Source: Commensalibacter oyaizuii (GTDB taxonomy: Bacteria > Pseudomonadota > Alphaproteobacteria > Acetobacterales > Acetobacteraceae). Taken from it: a DNA stretch of 64,000 bases. The position numbers were made by a program, and so were the translations under genes. The notes beneath the pieces are model-generated. The model searched no databases. It saw nothing but the letters and a program-made list of their open reading frames with translations, and had not been told where the DNA came from. Location of the stretch: the NCBI RefSeq assembly GCF_029953265.1, contig NZ_JASBAO010000001.1, forward strand, positions 186,001-250,000, given 5' to 3'. Shown here piece after piece: positions 17,923-28,048 of the stretch (within the stretch, counting starts at the first letter, position 1; every line of letters begins with the position of its first letter).

Positions 17923-18924
17923 ATGAGTAATGCTTTGTTCAAAGCAAGTACTATCAAGAATGATGTTCCTTGGGCATTAATTGTTGCTGGACCGACATGT
18001 TCAGGAAAATCGTATTTATCTTTACAGTTGGCAAAAATTATCAACGGAGTGGTAATTAATGCTGATGCAATGCAGTGTTATCAGGATTTACGGATTATTA
18101 CTGCCAGACCTACTATTCAGGATGAAGCGGAAGCCCCCCATCGTTTATACGGGGTATTGCCTTGGGATCAAACAGGAAATGCCAGATGGTGGCGTGATCA
18201 GGCATTGTTGCAGTTGCAACAAGCGTGGAAACGCGGTCAATTCCCTATTTTATGTGGTGGTACAGGGATGTATTTTCATTCCTTAATTCATGGCATCGCC
18301 CTTATCCCAGAACCCAGTTCACAAGCTCGGGAGGAGGCACGCGCATTAATTGCGACGAAGGGATCTGTGTTTCTTCATACAGAATTATTAAAAGTAGACC
18401 CACAAACCGCATCTACATTGAATCCTGCAGATTCTCAACGTGTGGCTAGAGCATGGGAAGTGTGGCGTTCTACAGGACATGGGTTGAGATACTGGCAGCA
18501 AGAGGCACATTTACCGGGTGCAAATTGTAATTTCATAGTTATTCGATTGGCCCCCGATCGTAAATTATTACGTGAAGCAGTGGCGGAACGGTTCGGAGAA
18601 ATGATTGAGATGGGTGCTGTTGAAGAAGTGGCACAATTTTTAAAATGTAATCCACCACTACAAGCCCCATTACGTAGGGCACATGGTGTGCCAGAATTTG
18701 CGTCTTATTTGGCAGGAGATATTTCTTTGCAAGATGCCGTTGAGAAAGCCGTGGCGAACACACAACGTTACATTAAACGGCAAGAAACATGGTTTTCAAA
18801 TCGGGTTATGGCGCCGTCAACCCAAGTTTGTATTTTTAATTCAAGAATTAATCATAATTTGAAATATTCAGAAAGTTTTATAGAAAAATCCATGCTATTT
18901 ATTAAAAATTTTGTTGACCTTTGA
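17923..18924 (+). CDS. miaA: tRNA dimethylallyltransferase
   Basis: The enzyme adds a dimethylallyl group to A37 of tRNAs that read UNN codons. Visible are the P-loop AGPTCSGKSYLSLQLAK (about 22-38), INADAMQCYQDLRIITARP (the DxxQ/ARP substrate region), ILCGGTGMYFHSL (GGTGxY), and RYIKRQETWF near the C-terminus (R-x-x-R-R-Q-x-x-W-like). Length 333 is slightly above typical because of a variable C-terminal tail after residue 295. The ATG at 17923 lacks a strong Shine-Dalgarno, but its upstream distance to the P-loop is normal. Confidence 0.95.
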   Translation: MSNALFKASTIKNDVPWALIVAGPTCSGKSYLSLQLAKIINGVVINADAMQCYQDLRIITARPTIQDEAEAPHRLYGVLPWDQTGNARWWRDQALLQLQQAWKRGQFPILCGGTGMYFHSLIHGIALIPEPSSQAREEARALIATKGSVFLHTELLKVDPQTASTLNPADSQRVARAWEVWRSTGHGLRYWQQEAHLPGANCNFIVIRLAPDRKLLREAVAERFGEMIEMGAVEEVAQFLKCNPPLQAPLRRAHGVPEFASYLAGDISLQDAVEKAVANTQRYIKRQETWFSNRVMAPSTQVCIFNSRINHNLKYSESFIEKSMLFIKNFVDL

Positions 18925-18931
18925 TAATTTA

Positions 18932-18960
18932 TTGACTAGGGTACAAGTAGGTTTCAGAAT
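18932..18960 (+). promoter_or_regulatory. Candidate promoter for the ilvBNC operon
   Basis: TTGACT at 18932-18937 and CAGAAT at 18955-18960 have a 17-bp spacer, 5/6 and 4/6 matches to sigma-70 consensus. Transcription would start about 50 bp before ilvB. I see no leader peptide rich in branched-chain codons, so attenuation is not evident. Confidence 0.4.
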
Positions 18961-19017
18961 AGAAAATATTTCTGTAATTAATAATAAAATAGTCCAAGAA
19001 GCCAAGGATTGACTAAA

Positions 19018-20802
19018 ATGACAAATATTGAGCTAAACAAAGCAGACCACTCTCAAATAGGGGAATCAGTTCAAACAATGACTGGTGCTGAGGTTCTGTT
19101 GCAAGTGCTCGTGGATATGGGGGTTGATGTCATTTTTGGGTACCCCGGTGGGGCTGTTTTACCGATCTACGATGCATTATTCCAACAAGATCGCATTCGT
19201 CACATTTTAACACGTCACGAACAGGCTGCAGTTCATGCTGCAGAAGCTTATGCCCGTTCAACAGGCAAAGTCGGGGTCGCATTAGTCACCAGTGGGCCAG
19301 GGGCCACCAATACAGTGACAGGCCTGGTTGATGCATTAATGGATTCTATTCCATTAGTTTGTATTTCTGGTCAGGTATTTAGCAATCTGATTGGTAACGA
19401 TGCGTTTCAAGAAGCTGATACAGTGGGTATTACTCGTGCAGCAACTAAGTTTAATTATTTGATTAAAGATAAAGACAAGTTAGCTGGTAAAATTAGAGAG
19501 GCATTTTATATTGCTCGTTCTGGTCGACCAGGTCCTGTATTAATTGATATTCCCAAGGATTTGATGATAAATACTGCCCCTTATCAAAAACAAGTAATTA
19601 AAGAACATCCTTCTTATAAACCAGTTGTCGAGCCAAATCATCAAGCCATTGTTGACGCTGTAAGGGCAATGAAAAAGGCTAAGCGTCCTTTATTTTATAC
19701 AGGGGGTGGAATTATTAACTCTGGTCCGAAAGCTTCAAAAAATCTAAGAGCTTTGGTTCAGATGTCGGGGTTCCCCTGTACTTCTACATTAATGGGACTG
19801 GGTGCATATCCCGCTTCAGATAAACAATTTTTAGGTATGCTGGGCATGCACGGAACTTACGAAGCGAATTTGGCAACGCATGGATGTGATGTGTTGGTGG
19901 CATTAGGTGCACGATTTGATGATCGCGTTACAGGCAGTGTTAAGGATTTTTCACCTAACTCTTTAAAAATTCATGCCGATATTGATCCTTCTCAGATTAA
20001 CAAAATTGTTTTAGTGGATATACCGATTGTTGGTGATGTATCTCGTACGATTGAATTGATGATAGAGGAATGGAATAAAAATCCAGAACCTGTCGACCAG
20101 CATGCGTTAGATACTTGGTGGAAGCAGATTAATGAATGGCGTTCAATAGATTGTTTGCGGTATACTCAAAATAATGCAGCAGGGGCAACAATAAAACCAC
20201 AACATGCTATTCGTCGTTTACATGAACTGGTTTCCAAACGAGGGAAAGAAGCTTATGTCTCGACTGAAGTGGGACAGCATCAAATGTGGGCTGCTCAATA
20301 TTTCCCTTTTGAATCCCCTAATCATTTTATGACGTCGGGTGGGCTTGGTACTATGGGATACGGATTGCCAGCTGCAGTTGGAACACAGGTTGCACATCCA
20401 CAAGGATTGGTGATCGATATCGCGGGTGAAGCTTCTACCATGATGAACATTCAGGAATTAGCAACAATCAAGCAGTATCGTCTTCCAGTTAAAATATTCA
20501 TCTTGAATAATCGCTATATGGGAATGGTTCGTCAGTGGCAGGAATTGATTCACGGCGGACGTTATTCTGAAAGCTATAGTGACAGTTTACCTGATTTCGT
20601 AAAGCTTGCAGAAAGTTTCGGAATTAAAGGGTTAAGAGCGCAAACAATCGATGATCTTGATGCGGTTATTACAGAAATGTTGGATGAACCTGGGCCTGTT
20701 TTGGTAGAAATTCAAGTGGAAAAAGAGGAAAATTGTTTTCCTATGATTCCAGCGGGTGCCCCCCATAATCAGATTCTACTGGGGGCAGATTCAAAGGCGT
20801 AA
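19018..20802 (+). CDS. ilvB: Acetolactate synthase large subunit
   Basis: ThDP-dependent catalytic subunit of the first common step of valine, leucine and isoleucine synthesis. Motifs: FGYPGGAVLPIYDAL and RHEQAAVHAAEAYAR (catalytic Glu for ThDP), GPGATNTVTGLVDAL, GARFDDRVTG (FAD site), and the ThDP/Mg segment DIAGEASTMMNIQELATIK, where the usual GDxxFxM reads GEASTMM (Asp to Glu). I choose ATG at 19018, since AAGGA at 19004-19008 is 9 bp upstream; an in-frame TTG at 19009 directly abuts that site and cannot be the start. ilvN follows after 30 bp. Confidence 0.95.
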   Translation: MTNIELNKADHSQIGESVQTMTGAEVLLQVLVDMGVDVIFGYPGGAVLPIYDALFQQDRIRHILTRHEQAAVHAAEAYARSTGKVGVALVTSGPGATNTVTGLVDALMDSIPLVCISGQVFSNLIGNDAFQEADTVGITRAATKFNYLIKDKDKLAGKIREAFYIARSGRPGPVLIDIPKDLMINTAPYQKQVIKEHPSYKPVVEPNHQAIVDAVRAMKKAKRPLFYTGGGIINSGPKASKNLRALVQMSGFPCTSTLMGLGAYPASDKQFLGMLGMHGTYEANLATHGCDVLVALGARFDDRVTGSVKDFSPNSLKIHADIDPSQINKIVLVDIPIVGDVSRTIELMIEEWNKNPEPVDQHALDTWWKQINEWRSIDCLRYTQNNAAGATIKPQHAIRRLHELVSKRGKEAYVSTEVGQHQMWAAQYFPFESPNHFMTSGGLGTMGYGLPAAVGTQVAHPQGLVIDIAGEASTMMNIQELATIKQYRLPVKIFILNNRYMGMVRQWQELIHGGRYSESYSDSLPDFVKLAESFGIKGLRAQTIDDLDAVITEMLDEPGPVLVEIQVEKEENCFPMIPAGAPHNQILLGADSKA

Positions 20803-20832
20803 CCATGTGCATTATAAATCAGGAACAAAATT

Positions 20833-21384
20833 ATGGACTATATTGATAAAAAAACATTACAACGTAGTGCACAGCAAGAGAAAGATGAATTTGTGACAGC
20901 TATTTTTTCATTAATTGTTGAAAATGAAAGTGGTGTGTTATCTAGGGTAATCGGTTTATTTGCAGGACGTGGTTACAATATTGAAAGTTTAACCGTCGCC
21001 CCTGTGGATGATGGCGGACGGAAATCCAGAATTAATATTTTAACTTCTGGAACACCGATGGTTATTAATCAGATTAAGGAACAATTGGATCGTCAAGTTC
21101 CTGTATATCGGGTTGTAAATTTATGCAGGCAAGGGCCATATGTTGCCAGAGAACTTGCATTAATTAAAGTCGTTTCTAAAGGTTCAGAACGAGCAGAGGC
21201 GTTAACCTTGGCCGATGCGTTTCGCGCACAGGTTGTGGATGCTAGTATTGATTCTTTGGTATTTGAATTGACGGGAAAAACAGAAAAGATTAATGCTTTT
21301 GTTGATTTATTACGTTCATTAGGGTTGGTAGAGTTATCCCGCACAGGGATTGCAGCCATTGGACGAGGCCGTCATACAATTTAA
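20833..21384 (+). CDS. ilvN: Acetolactate synthase regulatory subunit
   Basis: The 183-residue protein has an N-terminal ACT domain (FSLIVENESGVLSRVIGLFA, then GYNIESLTVAP, about residues 24-60), the valine-binding feedback site of the complex, and the usual C-terminal domain (LVFELTGKTEKINAFVDLLR). Shine-Dalgarno AGGA at 20821 precedes the ATG. It is the second gene of ilvB-ilvN-ilvC. Confidence 0.96.
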   Translation: MDYIDKKTLQRSAQQEKDEFVTAIFSLIVENESGVLSRVIGLFAGRGYNIESLTVAPVDDGGRKSRINILTSGTPMVINQIKEQLDRQVPVYRVVNLCRQGPYVARELALIKVVSKGSERAEALTLADAFRAQVVDASIDSLVFELTGKTEKINAFVDLLRSLGLVELSRTGIAAIGRGRHTI

Positions 21385-21396
21385 GTTAATAAATAA

Positions 21397-22434
<1,038 letters not shown>

Positions 22435-22458
22435 TTCTTTTATATATCGTTAGTGAAG

Positions 22459-22490
22459 AGGCGTTACGTTAATACGTAATGCCTTTTTTT
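22459..22490 (+). terminator. Intrinsic terminator of ilvBNC
   Basis: Stem AGGCGTTACG pairs with CGTAATGCCT (one G-T wobble) around a short loop and is followed by T7. It begins about 25 bp after the ilvC stop. Confidence 0.88.
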
Positions 22491-22763
22491 ATTTTTGCTT
22501 TGTTTAAAGGTTGTAACAACAACTCTATATCAAGAAGCTTAGGACTTTTTATGTATTTGAAGAAATAATCAATTTATGATTGAATTTATATTTTGATGCA
22601 GTCTTGTTGATGAAAGTGTCTGTTACCAATGACAGGAAAAAAAATACGCAATTTTCAAATCACAAATTATATTTAAAAAAGTTTGCAAAATATATTTTTA
22701 TAAGACCAAAATATTTTAAAGTTGGAATAGTCTTGAAACTTGGTTTGTAATTGCTCTTTTGTT
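22491..22763. other. AT-rich convergent intergenic stretch
   Basis: Between the ilvC terminator and the minus-strand amidotransferase gene; no reading frame, RNA or hairpin that I can support. Confidence 0.5.
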
Positions 22764-23465
22764 TTATTGGGTGATTTTTGCAAGCCAGTGTTGAAAGGTA
22801 TTTTTTCCTGCTTGCGTTAAAGTCTGGTTATAAATTCGTGCATCAGACCTAAGTTGGTGGAGATCGATCTTAGCACTGTTTAATTCATGGCTATGCCCTA
22901 CCAGCCATTGTTCAATTCTACTAGGATCTGCTTCCATATGAAATTGTAAGGCTAAAATATGATCATCGTATATAAAAGCTTGATTTTTACACATTGCGCT
23001 GGAAGCCAAAGGAGTACAAGATTGTGGTATGTCGAATTGATCCCCATGCCAATGCAAAACAGGGATATCGCCTAGATATCTAAGCGGATTATTTTCAATA
23101 TTTTTATTAAGAATTAAGGGTGAAAAGCCAATTTCCTTATATCCCATAGGATAGACAGTTGCACCCAAAATTCTTGCAATTAATTGAGCTCCTAAACATA
23201 TTCCTAAAATAGGTTTGTTTAAATTCAAGCAGCGTTGAATGAAATTTAATTCATTTTTCAAAAACGGATATTGTGTTTCATCAAATGCGCCAATAGGGGC
23301 ACCCAAGATTACAATAAGATCATAGTTTTTAGGATCTAGATCTTGAAATTGATTTAAAGGGGCCTCGGTATAATTGATATTAAATCCGTATTTAATCAAT
23401 TCTGGTTCTAAAATACCTAGATCTTCGAAATATACATGTCTGATGGCCAGTAACGTTTTTCTCAT
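22764..23465 (-). CDS. Class I glutamine amidotransferase-like protein
   Basis: A stand-alone GATase1 domain of 233 residues. The nucleophile elbow PILGICLGAQLIARILGA (Cys about residue 92) and the His-x-Glu pair in LQFHMEADP (about 173-181) complete the catalytic triad; ILGAPIGAFDETQYPFL forms the oxyanion region. This is the COG0518 type related to the GMP synthase glutaminase subunit, probably hydrolysing a gamma-glutamyl or glutamine amide bond; the substrate is unknown. It starts 18 bp after the TPR gene on the same strand, so the two are likely cotranscribed. Confidence 0.85.
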   Translation of the reverse strand: MRKTLLAIRHVYFEDLGILEPELIKYGFNINYTEAPLNQFQDLDPKNYDLIVILGAPIGAFDETQYPFLKNELNFIQRCLNLNKPILGICLGAQLIARILGATVYPMGYKEIGFSPLILNKNIENNPLRYLGDIPVLHWHGDQFDIPQSCTPLASSAMCKNQAFIYDDHILALQFHMEADPSRIEQWLVGHSHELNSAKIDLHQLRSDARIYNQTLTQAGKNTFQHWLAKITQ

Positions 23466-23483
23466 TAGTTGCTTTTTTATTTT

Positions 23484-25220
23484 CTACCAAACGATCGTTG
23501 AACCAAGTTGTTTTTTTAATGCATCTGTTTTTTGCAGGATTTGGTTGATCGTAGGGTCAGTTTTGTTTTTTTCAAACAGTTTGAAAATTTGATTGATAAT
23601 ACCAATAGCAGTATAGCCCCGATTGTGTTCAAATAACCCTTTGGCATGATCATACATTCCCTGTGCAACTACCTGTCTGACTTTCAAATCTTGATCGTTT
23701 TTATAAAAAGTCAAAAGTTGATCGTAGGTTTGACCAATCGCTGCACCTTTTTTAAGTTTTATTAATAATTCAGCTTTTTTCATAATAGCGAGGGCCCCGT
23801 TATATCGTGTAAGGGGATAGGCTTTGTGATGGGCAGCCGCAATTAAAGCTGTATATGTATTTACTGATTGTTCATACTGTTTCATATCGCTTTGTAATTC
23901 TGCTAGATCCAAGAAGGCTTTACTGACTTGATAAAATAAACGTTCATTCTTGGTACCCTGAAAAATGTCAATAGCAGAAGTTAGCAGTTTTAAAGCCTCG
24001 TCTTTATAATTAAGCTTTTGTAAAAGCTGACTTTCTTCTAAGTAGGAAGAGATTAAAACGGTGTTAATCGTGGGGTGATCTTCGCTATAATGATAGGTTT
24101 TTAAAATAGAGTCATAAACAGTAATGGCTTGTTTATCTTGTTTTAAGTTGGCTAAAATTTGAGCTTTGGTTAAAAAGGTTTTAGCAACAACATCTACAAT
24201 CTTTTGATAATCATTTTTATCAAATTGTTTAATAATATCATTACAAATTTTTAATGATTCTTCATAGTTTTGATGCTGCTGAAGAATTTGTGCTTTCCCA
24301 AGCAACGCAGTAGCACGATAACGTGGATATTCGTCGTTTTCTTTATCTTTAATTTTGGCCAGTAACTCATCATAAGTTGTTAAGGCTGCTGATTGGGGAT
24401 CGTTACCAAATAATTCTTTTTCATCATCAGGTATATCGGTCACTCTATGTAAAATTTCTGCACGGTACAATAAATTGTGTGCCAAATAGTCAGTAATATC
24501 GGGGGATGGGTCTTTATCAAACAAGCGAATAAACGTATTACTGTTATACAGCGCTTTGCCCCATTCGCGATTTTGTAAATGATCAACTGTTTTTTGCATG
24601 ATGGATTTTGCAACAACTAGTTTTATTGTATGATCTTTTTCTTTAATGAATTGTCCAATGATACTGGAATGTATATTACGGGCGACGTCTGCCTTACCCC
24701 AATGGGTTAATATTTCAGTTTCAGCATACATTGCTTGCGCAACCCAGCGTTTTATTTGTAAATTCTCGTCTTGCCCAAATACTGAAACAAGATGAGAAAA
24801 TATAATCATAGCTTGTTCGTATTGTTTTTGTTGTAGTAATAAGCTGCCTTCTTTGAACAGAGCCTGAGCACTATCATATTGTAATTTTTTATCCTTACTA
24901 TTTAAATACAAATTGCTAAGTTGTTCTAAGGACAAAATTGCTCCATCGGGGTCTCTTAATTCAACCAAAAGATCTGCTTTTTTTAATAGTGCTTCTGCAA
25001 CAATTTGTTTGACTGTAAGATTGTGTTTATTACTGTAATAGTCAGCTAGAAAACTAAAATCCCCAATTGCTTGAAGTTTCTTTCCATCTTTAAGATTCAT
25101 ATAACCAGATTGCAAAGCGGTATAGGCACGATTTTCAAGTTGTAATTGGTGTCTGTAATAAAGTGCAGATCCAACAACAATCAGACATGAAACGATAAAG
25201 AGAGATATTTTCTTATACAT
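23484..25220 (-). CDS. Membrane-anchored TPR-repeat protein
   Basis: The 578-residue protein has an N-terminal membrane anchor (ISLFIVSCLIVVGSALYY, about 5-22) and then a continuous array of helix pairs of about 40-50 residues each, with a recurring unit built like VVAKTFLTKAQILANLKQD and AYFLAEALLKKADLLVEL. The recurring phrase [IV]-x-x-x-[LV]-x-KA-x-[IL]-L fits tetratricopeptide helices that pack into a solenoid for protein binding. No enzyme domain is visible. The region most likely lies in the periplasm. Partner unknown; the adjacent amidotransferase may be functionally linked only through cotranscription. Confidence 0.75.
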   Translation of the reverse strand: MYKKISLFIVSCLIVVGSALYYRHQLQLENRAYTALQSGYMNLKDGKKLQAIGDFSFLADYYSNKHNLTVKQIVAEALLKKADLLVELRDPDGAILSLEQLSNLYLNSKDKKLQYDSAQALFKEGSLLLQQKQYEQAMIIFSHLVSVFGQDENLQIKRWVAQAMYAETEILTHWGKADVARNIHSSIIGQFIKEKDHTIKLVVAKSIMQKTVDHLQNREWGKALYNSNTFIRLFDKDPSPDITDYLAHNLLYRAEILHRVTDIPDDEKELFGNDPQSAALTTYDELLAKIKDKENDEYPRYRATALLGKAQILQQHQNYEESLKICNDIIKQFDKNDYQKIVDVVAKTFLTKAQILANLKQDKQAITVYDSILKTYHYSEDHPTINTVLISSYLEESQLLQKLNYKDEALKLLTSAIDIFQGTKNERLFYQVSKAFLDLAELQSDMKQYEQSVNTYTALIAAAHHKAYPLTRYNGALAIMKKAELLIKLKKGAAIGQTYDQLLTFYKNDQDLKVRQVVAQGMYDHAKGLFEHNRGYTAIGIINQIFKLFEKNKTDPTINQILQKTDALKKQLGSTIVW

Positions 25221-25618
25221 AGTGTTAATATATCCGCTGTGCTGTTATTTTTCCATACTTATTTCATGTAGTTACATAAGATTAAAGGGGTAATTCTTTT
25301 AATTTATTTCTAAATTTTTAACATGTTTAGTATTAGAAAAATCAGATAGAGAAATAAATTATAGTTTATAAAAAGAGATTAATACAAATAATTTCAGATT
25401 TTAAATACATATGTTTGAAACATCTTTGATATACACTAATAAAAAATAATTTTTGTCACAGTAATATTTGCAGATATACGATAATTTTTCGGTAAATACT
25501 ACATTATTTTAGTAATTTATTAATATATTATTAATAAATTATTTTTTGTTTCGTTTGTTTTTCAATCTATGATCATATATATTGTGGATTTATTAAAATA
25601 AGATAAACGAGGAAATTA
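25221..25618. other. AT-rich divergent promoter region
   Basis: About 400 bp between divergent TPR and aldo/keto reductase genes, very AT-rich with long A and T runs; no coding or RNA feature recognised. Promoters for both directions must lie here. Confidence 0.5.
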
Positions 25619-26572
25619 ATGTTAAAGAAGCAATTAGGAAAAACGGGATTTGAAATTGTTCCTTTAGTATTTGGAGGGAATGTTTTTGGATGGACACTAA
25701 ACGAGCAACAAAGCTTTGAAATTCTTGATGCGCTTGTTGATCTTGGGTTAAATGCAATTGATACTGCTGATGTTTATTCTCGTTGGGCACCGGGAAATCA
25801 AGGTGGGGAATCTGAAACCATTATAGGGAAGTGGTTAAAGGCCAACCCCTTCAAACGCGATCGTTTATTTATCTTTACCAAAGTTGGTGCAGATATGGGG
25901 GGTGATCATAAAGGACTTTCTAAGCGTTGGATCATTCAGTCAGTAGAGCGTTCTTTACGCCGCTTGCAGACTGATGTTATTGATTTGTATCAATCTCATT
26001 GGCCAGATCCTAACGTTGGATACGAGGAAACATTATCGGCATATGACCAGCTTTTAAAAGAGGGAAAAATCAGGGCTATTGGTGCTTCAAATCTAACTGC
26101 ACATCAATTATCAGAATCTCTACAGATTGCTAAACAACATCAATTGCCAGCCTATCAAACTTTACAACCAGAATATAATTTATATGATCGTCAACGGTTT
26201 GATGAACCGCTACGTCAATTGGTTTTAGATCATCAAATTGGTGTTATTACTTATTATAGTCTGGCTTCTGGTTTTCTAAGTGGTAAATATCGCGATATAA
26301 AAGATGTGCAGCAATTCCCAAGAGGGGAAAAAGTGGCCGAATATATTAATGAACGTGGCATGCGTATTCTAACCGCACTGGATTGTATTGCAAAAGAACA
26401 TAATGCAAAACAGGCTGAAATTGCGTTGGCATGGCTAATTGCACAAAAAGAAGTGACTGCTCCAATTGTTAGTGCAACAACTAATAACCAGTTAAAAAGT
26501 TTGATTAAATCATTATATATCAAATTGTCGGATCAAGATTTATCTCAACTAAATCAAGCTAGTGCATATTAG
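25619..26572 (+). CDS. Aldo/keto reductase
   Basis: A (beta/alpha)8 NADPH-dependent oxidoreductase of 317 residues. The tetrad is visible: Asp and Tyr in NAIDTADVYSRW, Lys in FIFTKVGAD and His in LYQSHWPDP. The NADP-binding end reads APIVSATTNNQLKSL. The ATG is supported by GAGGAA at 25608-25613. The arrangement resembles the Tas/YghZ-like group acting on small aldehydes or sugars; the substrate is not predictable. It is a single gene facing a convergent DMT exporter. Confidence 0.9.
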   Translation: MLKKQLGKTGFEIVPLVFGGNVFGWTLNEQQSFEILDALVDLGLNAIDTADVYSRWAPGNQGGESETIIGKWLKANPFKRDRLFIFTKVGADMGGDHKGLSKRWIIQSVERSLRRLQTDVIDLYQSHWPDPNVGYEETLSAYDQLLKEGKIRAIGASNLTAHQLSESLQIAKQHQLPAYQTLQPEYNLYDRQRFDEPLRQLVLDHQIGVITYYSLASGFLSGKYRDIKDVQQFPRGEKVAEYINERGMRILTALDCIAKEHNAKQAEIALAWLIAQKEVTAPIVSATTNNQLKSLIKSLYIKLSDQDLSQLNQASAY

Positions 26573-26710
26573 TACTATTACTTTTAAATTATTCATTTTT
26601 ATAGTTATTAAGACTTAGCAGGCAATTTTTATTAATCATTGTTAAAATTTGAACATTAAAAGATCAATTTTATAATTGTAGTCACACTGAGAATGAAAAT
26701 TAATATCTTT

Positions 26711-26750
26711 ACTGATGACCAATTGAAAGGTTGATCCATTGGTTATCAGT
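26711..26750. repeat. 13-bp inverted repeat between convergent genes
   Basis: ACTGATGACCAAT (26711-26723) and ATTGGTTATCAGT (26738-26750) pair over 13 bp with one G-T wobble and a 14-nt loop. There is no T-tract on either side, so it is not a canonical intrinsic terminator; it may be a Rho-independent remnant, an mRNA 3-prime stabilising hairpin or a protein site. Confidence 0.6.
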
Positions 26751-26804
26751 GCAAATATTATCAGCAGTAATAATGCTATTTTATATTAATTTTCTAACAA
26801 ATAA

Positions 26805-27743
26805 TTAGACTTTGCTTTTGGCCAAAACAACAATCATGGCGATAATACACGCTGTTCCAATCCAATCAGTGACCGAAAATTTTACATTTAATAGAACAAC
26901 AGAAAATAATGCTGCTGATAATGGTTCAACTGTTGCTAGTACACTGCCTTTGGTGCTTCCAATAAGCTTGACCCCAACCAGATAAAGTAAGAAAGCTGCC
27001 ATACCAGCACCAAAAATTACAAATAATAATCCCAGTAAGGCAAGCATATCTATTGTTCCAGTGACTTTCCAAAAAGGGTGGAAAAAATTTAGAACAATCC
27101 CTCCAACCAACATACCCCATCCAGCAATGGTGGCAGTATTGTATTTTTGTAATAATGGTATGGGATAAAGTGTATAGGTCACAGAGGCGATAATACAAAT
27201 ACCACCAAAGATAATGGCTTTTAAAGGCAACGTAATTGCAGAAATAGAGCCATCAGTTACCAAGCAAAAAGCACCAGTCAAGGCCAGTACAATAGAAATA
27301 ATTAGATAGATAGACGGTCTTTTTTTCAAATACACAGATAGAATAATTGCAATTACGACTGGGTATAAATATTGTAAAATGGTTGCTGTGGCGGCATTTG
27401 AATATTGAATAGCTAAAAAATAGCTAAGTTGCGAGGCCATCATGCCAAAAACGGCAAAAATAATTAAGCGAAAAGATTCGCTTTTATTCTTCCAAGGTAA
27501 GAAGATTGCTTTTTTTCGTTTACGATAACATAATGCCAGTAGTATACTCCCTGGCAGCCACATCCTAATACCAATAAGCCAAGATGCACTGATCCCCTTA
27601 TCTTGTAAAAGATACTGCCCAATAACGCCCCCCAATCCCCACAAGCAGCCTGCCAGAATGATATAAATCATACCAGCGCGTTCGGTTTTTAAATTAACTT
27701 GATTGGGTATTGGTTGGGTTGGGGTAATGTCTGAAACGGGCAT
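26805..27743 (-). CDS. EamA/DMT family transporter
   Basis: The 312-residue protein has ten hydrophobic segments in two EamA repeats, with family landmarks IILAGCLWGLGGVIGQYLL in TM1, YFLAIQYSNAATATILQYLYPV in the middle of repeat 1 and TVEPLSAALFSVVLL near the end of repeat 2. These are drug/metabolite exporters; the substrate is unknown. The first 25 residues are a cytoplasmic tail. It is divergent from the DUF2130 gene. Confidence 0.9.
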   Translation of the reverse strand: MPVSDITPTQPIPNQVNLKTERAGMIYIILAGCLWGLGGVIGQYLLQDKGISASWLIGIRMWLPGSILLALCYRKRKKAIFLPWKNKSESFRLIIFAVFGMMASQLSYFLAIQYSNAATATILQYLYPVVIAIILSVYLKKRPSIYLIISIVLALTGAFCLVTDGSISAITLPLKAIIFGGICIIASVTYTLYPIPLLQKYNTATIAGWGMLVGGIVLNFFHPFWKVTGTIDMLALLGLLFVIFGAGMAAFLLYLVGVKLIGSTKGSVLATVEPLSAALFSVVLLNVKFSVTDWIGTACIIAMIVVLAKSKV

Positions 27744-28048
27744 GATAACTAATTTAAATTTTAAAAGAATGTGTAGACGATTATTTAACGGTAATTTTTG
27801 AAAAGTCCACTTTTAATTCAAATAAATAGTTACAACGTTATTTATATGTTATGAATGTCTATAATTAGCTGCTTTCTTAATATCAATATAATAGCGTCTG
27901 CTTATTTTTACTATTGCTTGTTATTTATTGTAGATAAATATTTCTAAATCAAAATTATTTAATATAATATGGTTATATTATTATAAGATTGGTTATTGAT
28001 TATAAACTATAGTTCCACAACGATTATTTATTATGGGTTTATTTTAAG
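27744..28048. other. AT-rich divergent intergenic region
   Basis: About 305 bp with no recognisable coding or RNA element; presumably holds promoters of the DMT exporter and the DUF2130 gene. Confidence 0.5.

Noticed and set aside
19009-19017. TTG start for ilvB
   Set aside because: Its Shine-Dalgarno would have zero spacing; the ATG at 19018 has 9 bp.
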